Below, piece after piece: positions 1-5,130 of a stretch of DNA of 5,130 bases; position 1 is the first letter of the stretch; every line of letters starts with the position of its first letter. The position numbers were made by a program, and so were the translations under genes. The DNA comes from Sneathiella sp. Lineage in GTDB: Bacteria > Pseudomonadota > Alphaproteobacteria > Sneathiellales > Sneathiellaceae. The stretch is from NCBI GenBank assembly GCA_016765515.1, contig JAESPT010000458.1, positions 1 to 5,130 on the forward strand, in the 5' to 3' direction. A model generated the notes under the pieces. The model saw only the letters and a list, made by a program, of their open reading frames with translations. It was not told the origin of the DNA and did no database searches.

Positions 1-1
1 G

Positions 2-1129
2 AAACGACTGAACAAAGTCCGGGAAATTGATATTCTCAATGATTCACTTACTGTTGAATCTGGCGTCATTCTCGCCGATATTCAACGGATTGCCAGCGAG
101 CATGACCGGCTGTTCCCATTATCTTTAGCGTCAGAAGGCAGTTGCCAGGTTGGCGGCAATCTTTCGACAAATGCGGGAGGAATTCAAGTGCTGCGCTACG
201 GCAATGCCCGTGCCTTGGTTTTGGGTTTGGAAGTCGTGACGGCCAAGGGCGAAATCTGGGAGGGTCTTGGAGGTTTACGGAAAGACAATGCTGGATATGA
301 CCTAAAGCAACTCTTCATCGGAGCGGAAGGAACGTTGGGCATCATCACAGCGGTTACCTTGAAACTATTCCCCAAACCAAGTGACAGTCAGGTTGCCTTG
401 GTTGCTGTCACGTCCACCCAAGCAGCGATCGATCTTTTATCGCGGTTGAAAATGGCCTTGGGCGAACAATTAACCGCTTATGAATTGATGCATAACAATT
501 GTTTCGATTTTGCCGAACAATCCATGGGACATAGCAATCCCTTACCAGGAGGGGGATGGCGTGTCTTGTTCCAGGCCGATGGGCAAACAAAAGCAGGATA
601 TTTATGCGAACCAGTGGAAGCCGTCTTGACGGATGCCCTCGAAGACGATTTGATCAGCGACGCCGTGATTGCAACATCCCTCTCACAAGCTCAGCAACTG
701 TGGCGTATCCGTGAGGATCAGGCCGAGATCCAGCAACGCACTGGTGCCGGAGTAAAGCACGATATTTCGGTTCCTATTTCCAAAATTCCCGTGTTCATAG
801 AACAGGCAGATACAGCATTGGAAGCAGCGTATCCCGGAATACAACTCTGCACTTTCGGCCATGCCGGGGATGGTAATCTCCATTACAATCCCATCCGACC
901 AAAAAACTGGACAGATGATCAATTTAAAGCCGAGACCGCAAAGATCAACCGCATCGTGCACGATATCGCCTACAATTTGGATGGATCGATTACAGCGGAA
1001 CATGGGGTGGGGCAATTACGACGTGAGGAGTTAGGCCGCTATAAATCCCCTACTGCTTTATTGATGATGTGCACCATAAAACAGGCGCTTGATCCACAGA
1101 ATATTTTTAATCCTGGAAAAATACTTTAA
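2..1129 (+). CDS. FAD-binding oxidoreductase, GlcD / D-2-hydroxyglutarate dehydrogenase type, 5'-truncated by window edge
   Basis: The frame is open from base 2 to a TAA at 1127-1129, giving 375 residues. Family members usually have about 460-480, so roughly the first 90-100 residues, with the start of the FAD domain, lie outside the window. The GTG at base 188 is an internal Val codon, not the start. Visible parts: the second half of the PCMH-type FAD domain (fragment residues 1-125), with SEGSCQVGGNLSTNAGG near 44-60 and IGAEGTLGIIT near 106-116; then the FAD-oxidase C domain, with GHAGDGNLHYN near 286-296 and ITAEHGVG near 331-338. In D-2-hydroxyglutarate dehydrogenase, the two His of the first motif and the Glu of the second bind the active-site metal; all three are present (about His287, His294, Glu333). 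The terminus DPQNIFNPGKIL is typical. Known for the family: flavin-dependent oxidation of D-2-hydroxyacids (lactate, glycolate, 2-hydroxyglutarate) with electrons passed to an acceptor. The exact substrate is not determinable. It converges with the LysR gene. Confidence 0.93.
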   Translation, partial: KRLNKVREIDILNDSLTVESGVILADIQRIASEHDRLFPLSLASEGSCQVGGNLSTNAGGIQVLRYGNARALVLGLEVVTAKGEIWEGLGGLRKDNAGYDLKQLFIGAEGTLGIITAVTLKLFPKPSDSQVALVAVTSTQAAIDLLSRLKMALGEQLTAYELMHNNCFDFAEQSMGHSNPLPGGGWRVLFQADGQTKAGYLCEPVEAVLTDALEDDLISDAVIATSLSQAQQLWRIREDQAEIQQRTGAGVKHDISVPISKIPVFIEQADTALEAAYPGIQLCTFGHAGDGNLHYNPIRPKNWTDDQFKAETAKINRIVHDIAYNLDGSITAEHGVGQLRREELGRYKSPTALLMMCTIKQALDPQNIFNPGKIL

Positions 1130-1466
1130 CCGGAGGCGTCACCGTCCAAGCAGGTTTCTTCAGACAAAACCCTCAAACAGCCAATTCCGAGGCATAAAAT
1201 ATGTTGGTGCTTATCAGCCTTGAGAATGCGGTTTTATTATATAACTGTAGAAATTCAGGGCATTGACGCTTTTTATCGTCCCAAGAGACGCATCCTTTTT
1301 AGGCGGTAATAATCGCAATAATTATCGTCTCTGCTATGGATCCGTTACTGATTTATCCTTACAGAAATCATACCGTGTTTCATTCGGTCATGAAGGGTTT
1401 TGCAACCTTAACATTTGATAACAACCTGAATACTGACGAGCCTTTTTTTATGGCGTCAGTAAACTC
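1130..1466. other. 337-bp gene-free convergent intergenic region
   Basis: No convincing coding sequence occurs on either strand; stops are frequent in all frames I read. It holds a GGAGG at 1132-1136 directly after the oxidase stop, but no start codon at usable distance (GTC lies where GTG or ATG would be expected). It also has a 7-bp inverted repeat, AGAGACG 1284-1290 with CGTCTCT 1326-1332, around an AT-rich 35-base interior. A small hairpin with one bulge lies at 1393-1409, and an 8-bp inverted repeat at 1431-1461 (listed separately). The middle is more AT-rich than the flanking genes. It is probably decayed or simply untranslated DNA between two convergent transcripts. Confidence 0.7.
1431..1461 (-). 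terminator. Possible terminator hairpin of the LysR gene
   Basis: TACTGACG (1431-1438) and CGTCAGTA (1454-1461) are perfect 8-bp inverted complements, with the right arm only 5 bases beyond the regulator stop codon. CC (1441-1442) and GG (1452-1453) could add two pairs after a 2-base bulge. The T-run (1443-1449) sits inside the loop rather than after the stem, and on the minus strand the bases after the stem are not U-rich. It is therefore not a textbook intrinsic terminator. It could still be a weak terminator or an mRNA 3'-end structure. It would form in either transcript. Confidence 0.35.
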
Positions 1467-2369
1467 CTAGATTCCGTCTCCATCCTTGGCAGCTTGTGCA
1501 ACGATCCAGTCTTTAAACAGGGTTATTTCTGGGCGTTGATCGGTTTTACCCTTTGGGAAAACCAAGTGATTAGCTTGTTCTGTCGGTAGATTGATATCAA
1601 AGGGGATAATCAGTTTGTTTTCATCCAGAAGCGTTTGGGTAAAGCTTTTGAAGAGAAGCGCATATCCTGCGCCTGCCTTAACCATTTCCAGCGCCATCAG
1701 GGACGTATCGGCTTTAATTTGGCGTTTTGAGATTGGAAGATGCAGGTTTTCCCGAATAAACAGCCTGTTCCAGCTGTCCTCGACCCCGAGGATGTGGATG
1801 AGGGGGCAATCGACTAAATCTGACACTGTCTTTGGTGGGTTCGGCAGGTTTGGTGACGCAATCAGCTCAATTTTTTCCTCTATAAGTTTCTCACTTACCA
1901 TTCCCTGCCAATTGCCGTCGCCATAACGGATTTCCAAATCGCAGTCTTGCTGTCCGCTACTTTCAATCCACAGAGAAGAATGCAGCTGAACATCGATATG
2001 CGGGTATTTGTTCAGAAAATCTCCAATGCGCGGCGCGAGCCAGAGTGTCCCAAAGGAAAGAGCAACCCGAATGGAGAGGGATGATTTTCCGGCAGCGTTG
2101 AACATATGCACGGAGGAAGTGGAAAGATCAGAAAAGGCTTTTAAGACGGACGGCAAGTATGCGCGGCCGATTTCTGTGAGGGAGACACCCCGTGCACGGC
2201 GTTCAAAAAGAGCACTTTGGAAATAGTCTTCCAAATTTTTGATTTGGTAGCTAATGGCCGACGGTGTCATGTTCAGTTCTCTGGCGGCGGCAGAAAAACT
2301 GGAATGTCGAGCGGCGGATTCAAAAGATCGTAACCAGTGTAGGGGAGGAAGTGCATGCGCCATATTCAT
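1467..2369 (-). CDS. LysR-family transcriptional regulator, GcvA-like
   Basis: A 300-residue protein of normal LysR length. The N-terminal winged helix-turn-helix covers about residues 8-66: LPPLHWLRSFESAARH leads into FSAAARELNMTPSAISYQIKNLE (about 25-47), then LFERRARGVSLTEIG. The opening LPPL.WLRSFE and the effector-domain signature DLEIRYGDGNWQG (about 144-156) are characteristic of the GcvA subgroup. The periplasmic-binding-type effector domain runs from about 97 to 293. Known for the family: a cytoplasmic tetrameric DNA-binding protein whose small-molecule effector is often a substrate or intermediate of the controlled pathway. The gene is divergent from the alcohol dehydrogenase gene, 106 bp away, so it probably regulates that gene, the enolase-like gene and itself. 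Two ATGs compete as start (2367-2369 and 2361-2363); neither has a strong ribosome site. The first has a GGA about 5 bases upstream (minus strand) and is preferred. It is not GcvA itself, since no glycine-cleavage genes are nearby. Confidence 0.93.
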   Translation of the reverse strand: MNMAHALPPLHWLRSFESAARHSSFSAAARELNMTPSAISYQIKNLEDYFQSALFERRARGVSLTEIGRAYLPSVLKAFSDLSTSSVHMFNAAGKSSLSIRVALSFGTLWLAPRIGDFLNKYPHIDVQLHSSLWIESSGQQDCDLEIRYGDGNWQGMVSEKLIEEKIELIASPNLPNPPKTVSDLVDCPLIHILGVEDSWNRLFIRENLHLPISKRQIKADTSLMALEMVKAGAGYALLFKSFTQTLLDENKLIIPFDINLPTEQANHLVFPKGKTDQRPEITLFKDWIVAQAAKDGDGI

Positions 2370-2475
2370 CTAGTCCGTGACGAGCTTTGAAATAATTTAG
2401 GCCTCAGGATATCAAGGCTGCATTTGTTTCATAGTGAAGAATGAGAGAAACTAAATTTTTTGCAGGATGAGATCC
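2370..2475. promoter_or_regulatory. Divergent LysR/dehydrogenase control region with 11-bp palindrome
   Basis: This is the only spacer between the divergent regulator and dehydrogenase genes, so both promoters should lie here. It contains the perfect palindrome TTCA-TAG-TGAA (2428-2438), inside a wider GTTTC (2426-2430) ... GAAAC (2447-2451) inverted pair. The span T2428 to A2440 also fits the loose T-N11-A LysR box. AGGCCT (2399-2404) and GATATC (2409-2414) are shorter palindromes. I could not find a convincing -35/-10 pair at proper spacing, which would be consistent with an activator-dependent promoter but proves nothing. That the LysR protein binds here is inference from family habits. 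Confidence 0.5.
2464..2467 (+). promoter_or_regulatory. Ribosome binding site deciding the dehydrogenase start
   Basis: AGGA lies 8 bases before the ATG at 2476. The same AGGA would overlap the upstream in-frame ATG at 2467 and could not serve it. This favours the ATG at 2476, giving an N-terminus of MKAAV, which is the common opening of this dehydrogenase family. Confidence 0.65.
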
Positions 2476-3564
2476 ATGAAAGCAGCTGTTTGCAGAGCGT
2501 TTGGCGTCCCACTGGTTATTGAAACAGTCACTTTGGCGTCCCCTCAACCCAGTGAGGTTCAAGTCAAATTAGTCGCCTGTGCCATCTGTCATTCAGATAT
2601 CACCTTTATGGACGGTGGATGGGGCGGCTCCTTGCCGCAGGTTTTCGGTCATGAAGCATCGGGAATAGTCGAGGCGGTTGGCTCTTCCGTCCAGCAGGTG
2701 GCCGTCGGGGACCGTGTTCTGGTGACGTTGATCCGATCCTGCGGTCATTGCGGAACCTGTGAGAGCGGCGAGCCTTATCTTTGCGGCACATCCTTTGCGT
2801 CGGATGAGCAACGTCATCTATTGGGCACGGTCGGAGAGGATATCGTTCAGGGATTGAAAACGGGCGCGTTTGCAGAGAAAGTTGTGGTTGATCAGTCCCA
2901 ACTGGTAAAAATTCCCGACACAATACCCATGGACGCCGCCAGCCTGCTCTCTTGCGGTGTTGTAACGGGCCTGGGAGCCGTGGTGAATACCGCAAAAGTA
3001 CCGCTGGGCGCCTCCGTGGTTGTAATTGGATGTGGGGGCGTCGGTCTGAACAGCATTCAAGGGGCAGCGCTTGTCGGCGCGAGCCCGATTATTGCCGTTG
3101 ATCTTGTTGATCAAAAACTGGATGCCGCCGAGAACTTCGGGGCAAGCCATAGAATTAACGGCGCGACAGAAGATGTGGTCTCAAAGGTTCAGGAAATAAC
3201 ATTGGGCAAGGGGGCGGAGTATGTTTTCGTTGCCGCGGGAAGTCCAAAAGCCTTTGAGCAAGGACTTGAGCTTCTATCCACGTCGGGAACATTGGTTCTT
3301 GTCGGCATGCCGCCCACGGGGGATACCGTTAATGTAGAGGTTGGAAATGTCGCCGCCGCAGGCCAGCGTATATTGGGCAGTAAAATGGGGTCGACTCGAT
3401 TGCGGGTCGATATTCCGAAACTTGTCTCCTTGTATGAACAGGGACGATTGAAGCTCGATGAGCTGATTACCGGTCGCTATCCCTTGGATCAGATCAATGA
3501 AGCAATTGACGAGGTCCGGGCCGATAAAGCACTGCGAAATGTAATTCTGTTTGATAAAATTTGA
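2476..3564 (+). CDS. Zinc-dependent alcohol dehydrogenase, medium-chain (MDR) superfamily, class III-like
   Basis: The protein has 362 residues from ATG 2476; an in-frame ATG at 2467 would add three residues, and the numbers below use that longer form. The GroES-like catalytic domain comes first. Catalytic zinc ligands visible are Cys41 (CHSD), His62 with Glu63 (GHE) and Cys163 (LSCGVVTG). A complete structural-zinc set follows the pattern C-x2-C-x2-C-x7-C: Cys92, Cys95, Cys98, Cys106. The Rossmann domain has GCGGVG at 188-193, and Asp212 ends the second strand (AVDL), which favours NAD+ over NADP+. Known for the family: reversible NAD-dependent oxidation of primary or secondary alcohols, including aryl alcohols and thiol adducts of formaldehyde. 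All key residues are intact, so the enzyme is probably active. It is the first gene of a two-gene operon with the enolase-like enzyme and divergent from the LysR gene, so the substrate may be a hydroxyacid, polyol or sugar alcohol of the same pathway. Specificity cannot be read. Confidence 0.93.
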   Translation: MKAAVCRAFGVPLVIETVTLASPQPSEVQVKLVACAICHSDITFMDGGWGGSLPQVFGHEASGIVEAVGSSVQQVAVGDRVLVTLIRSCGHCGTCESGEPYLCGTSFASDEQRHLLGTVGEDIVQGLKTGAFAEKVVVDQSQLVKIPDTIPMDAASLLSCGVVTGLGAVVNTAKVPLGASVVVIGCGGVGLNSIQGAALVGASPIIAVDLVDQKLDAAENFGASHRINGATEDVVSKVQEITLGKGAEYVFVAAGSPKAFEQGLELLSTSGTLVLVGMPPTGDTVNVEVGNVAAAGQRILGSKMGSTRLRVDIPKLVSLYEQGRLKLDELITGRYPLDQINEAIDEVRADKALRNVILFDKI

Positions 3565-3586
3565 ATAGGCGTGGCCCTCTTCTAAA

Positions 3587-3591
3587 AAGGA
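3587..3591 (+). promoter_or_regulatory. Ribosome binding site of the enolase-superfamily gene
   Basis: AAGGA is followed by 7 bases and then the ATG at 3599. This is a strong, well-spaced site within the 34-bp gap after the dehydrogenase stop, and it supports both the start choice and co-transcription with the dehydrogenase. Confidence 0.8.
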
Positions 3592-3598
3592 CGATTTC

Positions 3599-4792
3599 AT
3601 GAAATTGACAGATATTGAAACTTTTGTTGTTGGCACGCCTCCGCCTCATTGGGGCGGACAGTTTTGGGTTTTCGTTAAAATTACAACGGATAGCGGCGTG
3701 AGTGGTCTTGGGGAGGCTTACGGTGTGCCGTTTCATCCTGATATAACCGCGCAAATGATCCAGGATGTGTTTGAGCGGCGATTTTTAGGAAACAATCCGT
3801 TCCACATTGAGAAAATTTGGCGTCAATCCTACTCCAGCGGATATACGCAGCGGCCCGATTTGACCATGATGGGTGTTATCAGCGCGTTAGAGATGGCCTG
3901 TTGGGATATTATCGGAAAAGAGACTAATCAGCCGGTTTATAATCTGCTGGGCGGGCAGGTGCATGAGAAATTGCGCAGCTATACCTACCTCTACCCGGAA
4001 GAGGGGGATGCAACAGATGTCTACCTGGATGCGGATCTGGCAGCGGAAAGAGCCCTTTCCTGTGTTGAGCAGGGATTTACTGCGGTCAAGTTTGATCCCG
4101 TCGGTCCGTATTCGGCGTTCGACCCCAGGCAACCTTCCCTGGAGCGCATGGATATTTCGGAAAAGATTGTCGCCCGGGTGCGAGAGGCCGTCGGAGATCG
4201 CGCGGACATCCTGTTTGGGACTCATGGCCAGTTTACAACGTCGGGGGCTATTCGGCTGGCAAGACGGCTCGAGAAATATGACCCCCTGTGGTTTGAAGAG
4301 CCGACGCCGCCGGAGAGTGAGACACAAATGGCGCGCCTCTCCCGGCAAACGACCATTCCTATTGCAACGGGGGAGCGCCTTTGCACGAAATATGAATTTG
4401 CAAAAGTATTGCAAAACGGATCTGCTTCCATCCTTCAAATGGCGCTTGGTCGCGTTGGCGGACTGCTGGAAGGAAAGAAAATTGCCGTCATGGCAGAGGT
4501 CTATTATGCGCAGATTGCCCCTCATATGTATTGCGGCCCGATCTCTGCCATGGCGGATATTCATTTAAGCACCTGCACCCCAAATTTCCTCATTCAGGAA
4601 AGCATCAAGACCATGGGGGACTTTCATGGGGCGGTTTTAAGGGAGCCAATTGTGTGGGAGGACGGGTATCTTATTCCACCGACAAAACCGGGTCTTGGCA
4701 TTGAATTGAATGAGGAGGTGATTGCGCAAAATCCTTTTACCGGAACTGCGCTGCACCTTGAAATGTCTGATAATCCGGAAACACATAGCTAG
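3599..4792 (+). CDS. Enolase-superfamily protein, mandelate racemase / acid-sugar dehydratase-like, with atypical active site
   Basis: The protein has 397 residues, a normal length. The N-terminal capping domain (about 1-125) includes SGLGEAYG and SALEMACWDIIGK..QPVYNLLGG (about 95-119), typical of mandelate racemase/galactonate dehydratase relatives. The TIM-barrel domain follows: KFD at 164-166 in the KxK position, GTHGQ at 207-211, FEEP with Glu233, GER with Glu259, APH with His309, and QES with Glu334. Spacing matches mandelate racemase exactly from ligand 1 to 3 (26 and 26 residues) and on to the His-Asp pair (23 and 27). Yet the first metal ligand Asp is Gly207 and the dyad Asp is Ala282 (QMALGR). 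His209 matches the catalytic His of D-galactonate dehydratase (DxH). Known for the superfamily: Mg2+-dependent proton abstraction beside a carboxylate. The likely role is dehydration or isomerisation of a sugar acid or related carboxylate in the pathway of the preceding dehydrogenase. Substrate unknown; altered chemistry is possible. Confidence 0.88.
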   Translation: MKLTDIETFVVGTPPPHWGGQFWVFVKITTDSGVSGLGEAYGVPFHPDITAQMIQDVFERRFLGNNPFHIEKIWRQSYSSGYTQRPDLTMMGVISALEMACWDIIGKETNQPVYNLLGGQVHEKLRSYTYLYPEEGDATDVYLDADLAAERALSCVEQGFTAVKFDPVGPYSAFDPRQPSLERMDISEKIVARVREAVGDRADILFGTHGQFTTSGAIRLARRLEKYDPLWFEEPTPPESETQMARLSRQTTIPIATGERLCTKYEFAKVLQNGSASILQMALGRVGGLLEGKKIAVMAEVYYAQIAPHMYCGPISAMADIHLSTCTPNFLIQESIKTMGDFHGAVLREPIVWEDGYLIPPTKPGLGIELNEEVIAQNPFTGTALHLEMSDNPETHS

Positions 4793-5041
4793 TATTTTTT
4801 GGGAACTCAATAGTCGCGGTTCAAACAGGTAGGTCTTGGCGAAATACTACGAACGTCAAGATCTGCTAACCTCGCCACCCCATACAGACTTATTTATAAA
4901 ACCTAAGCTCACACTCTGAGGGGGTGTAAATATACGGCTATTATGAAGGTGCAGTTCACTGGCTTACTTTGTCACTGTGAATGTCTGCCTTGGCTTATTT
5001 TACTGATGGCAAGCTTGAAGAGACTAATGTCCGCTTTCCGC
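4793..5041. other. 249-bp gene-free stretch between the operon and the insertion sequence
   Basis: No supported gene occurs here. A T-run (4795-4800) follows the enolase-like stop codon but has no good stem before it. A strong RNA-type hairpin is at 4828-4867 (listed separately). A weaker 6-bp hairpin (ACACTC 4911-4916 with GGGTGT 4922-4927, one T·G pair) follows. Two near-identical 12-mers, AATGTCTGCCTT (4980-4991) and AATGTCCGCTTT (5026-5037), match at 10 of 12 bases in direct orientation. An ATG-led frame at 4943-5077 is not believed. Confidence 0.65.
4828..4867 (+). other. 14-bp stem-loop, plus-strand RNA, in the 3' untranslated region of the operon
   Basis: Bases 4828-4841 pair with 4854-4867 around a 12-base loop. 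There are ten Watson-Crick pairs and four G·U pairs (4828·4867, 4830·4865, 4833·4862, 4839·4856). In a minus-strand transcript those four would be A-C mismatches, so the structure is specific to plus-strand RNA. It starts 36 bases after the enolase-like stop codon. No U-run follows (AACCTCGCC), so it is not a standard intrinsic terminator. It may protect the mRNA 3' end, be part of a Rho-dependent end, or belong to a small RNA. Confidence 0.5.
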
Positions 5042-5068
5042 TGCCATCTCAACCGGTCAACGCAACAC
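5042..5068. repeat. Probable IS30-type terminal inverted repeat
   Basis: The sequence begins TG at 5042 and includes CAACCGGTCAACGCAAC at 5050-5066. The latter contains the palindromic core ACCGGT (5052-5057). The transposase stop codon lies inside the repeat, a compact arrangement. The outer few bases differ from the IS30 prototype as I remember it, so the exact terminus could be off by some bases. Confidence 0.6.
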
Positions 5069-5130
5069 ATGCATTAAATCTCTCAGCTGGCGTTTCAAAT
5101 TGCAATGTCTTTCTGGGGCGTTCATTTAGC
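5049..5130 (-). CDS. IS30-family transposase, C-terminal fragment (window edge)
   Basis: Reading the minus strand from base 5129 gives 26 residues, LNERPRKTLQF then ETPAERFNACVALTG, and a TGA stop at 5051-5049. The pattern LNxRPRKTLxxxTPAExF is the conserved C-terminal end of IS30-family DDE transposases, following the catalytic Glu. Only this tail is in view, so intactness cannot be judged. The final codons overlap the element's terminal inverted repeat. The role is cut-out and insertion of the IS through the DDE integrase-fold domain. An IS3 or IS481 tail would more often read RPHxxL, so IS30 is favoured. Confidence 0.8.
   Translation of the reverse strand, partial: LNERPRKTLQFETPAERFNACVALTG

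Larger units (their letters stand above)
5042..5130 (-). mobile_element. Right end of an IS30-family insertion sequence (partial, continues beyond window)
   Basis: This is the transposase-3' end of an IS30-like element entering from the right. It is recognised from the transposase C-terminus and the terminal sequence TG....TCAACCGGTCAACGCAACA, which from memory resembles, in the same register, the IS30 terminal repeat ending in GGTCAACGCAAC. Base 5042 is an estimated boundary, because the other end and the target duplication are outside the window. The element points leftward and converges on the catabolic operon. It therefore does not interrupt the enolase-like gene. Confidence 0.75.

Noticed and set aside
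188..190. GTG as a possible start of the FAD oxidoreductase
   Set aside because: The frame is open upstream to base 2 and those residues carry conserved family sequence (SEGSCQVGGNLSTNAGG), so GTG here is an internal Val.
1220..1245. Possible promoter TTGAGA ... TATAAC in the intergenic region
   Set aside because: The spacer is only 14 bases, too short for a normal sigma-70 promoter, and there is no gene behind it.
3887..4564. Long open frame (225 codons) antisense to the enolase-superfamily gene
   Set aside because: It lies entirely inside a gene with clear family motifs; the translation is rich in Arg, His and Cys and matches no recognisable domain. It is a shadow frame.
3963..4568. 201-codon open frame on the plus strand in another frame of the enolase-superfamily gene
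   Set aside because: The Arg/Trp-rich translation has no motif, and the gene beneath is well supported from start to stop.
4790..4806. T-run after the enolase-superfamily stop as an intrinsic terminator
   Set aside because: No adequate GC-rich stem precedes the T-run; the best pairing is about three bases with gaps.
4943..5077. ATG-led 44-codon frame, Cys- and Leu-rich, before the right edge
   Set aside because: It has no clear ribosome site, crosses the IS boundary and runs antisense to the transposase tail. Nothing suggests it is translated.
1..5130. CRISPR array, tRNA, or toxin-antitoxin or defence system
   Set aside because: I found no regularly spaced repeats, no tRNA-like cloverleaf segments and no small paired genes of such a type on either strand.

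Overview
The window looks like a segment of a proteobacterial chromosome, most likely a marine-type alphaproteobacterium. I infer this from moderate GC content (near 50% by eye), a GcvA-type LysR regulator, catabolic dehydrogenase genes and the end of an IS30-family element. The lineage call is tentative, because no rRNA or other marker is present.

Layout, left to right. Bases 2-1129 (+) are the C-terminal three quarters of a GlcD/D-2-hydroxyglutarate dehydrogenase-type FAD oxidoreductase that enters from outside the window. Bases 1130-1466 hold no gene: there is an orphan Shine-Dalgarno-like GGAGG just after the oxidase stop, some inverted repeats, and a hairpin at the tail of the convergent regulator. 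Bases 1467-2369 (-) encode a GcvA-like LysR regulator. A 106-bp divergent intergenic region follows, containing a short palindrome. Bases 2476-3564 (+) encode a zinc-dependent medium-chain alcohol dehydrogenase. It is followed 34 bp later by an enolase-superfamily (mandelate racemase/acid-sugar dehydratase-like) gene at 3599-4792 (+). After that comes an untranslated stretch with a 14-bp hairpin that pairs well only in plus-strand RNA. The last ~90 bases are the right end of an IS30-like insertion sequence, whose transposase C-terminus reads leftward from outside the window.

The central three genes form a standard catabolic module: a divergent LysR regulator probably controls a two-gene operon in which an alcohol or hydroxyacid is oxidised (dehydrogenase) and an acid-sugar-like carboxylate is dehydrated or isomerised (enolase-superfamily enzyme). 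The substrate cannot be read from the sequence. The FAD oxidase is of a type that oxidises 2-hydroxyacids. It is not clearly in the same operon, being separated by the convergent regulator.

The most unusual point is the enolase-superfamily protein. When aligned by spacing to mandelate racemase, it lacks two canonical aspartates: the first metal ligand is Gly207 and the partner of the catalytic His is Ala282. The other metal ligands and the His are present. I see no CRISPR array, no tRNA or rRNA, no toxin or defence genes, and no clear evidence of an undescribed system beyond this uncharacterised catabolic module.
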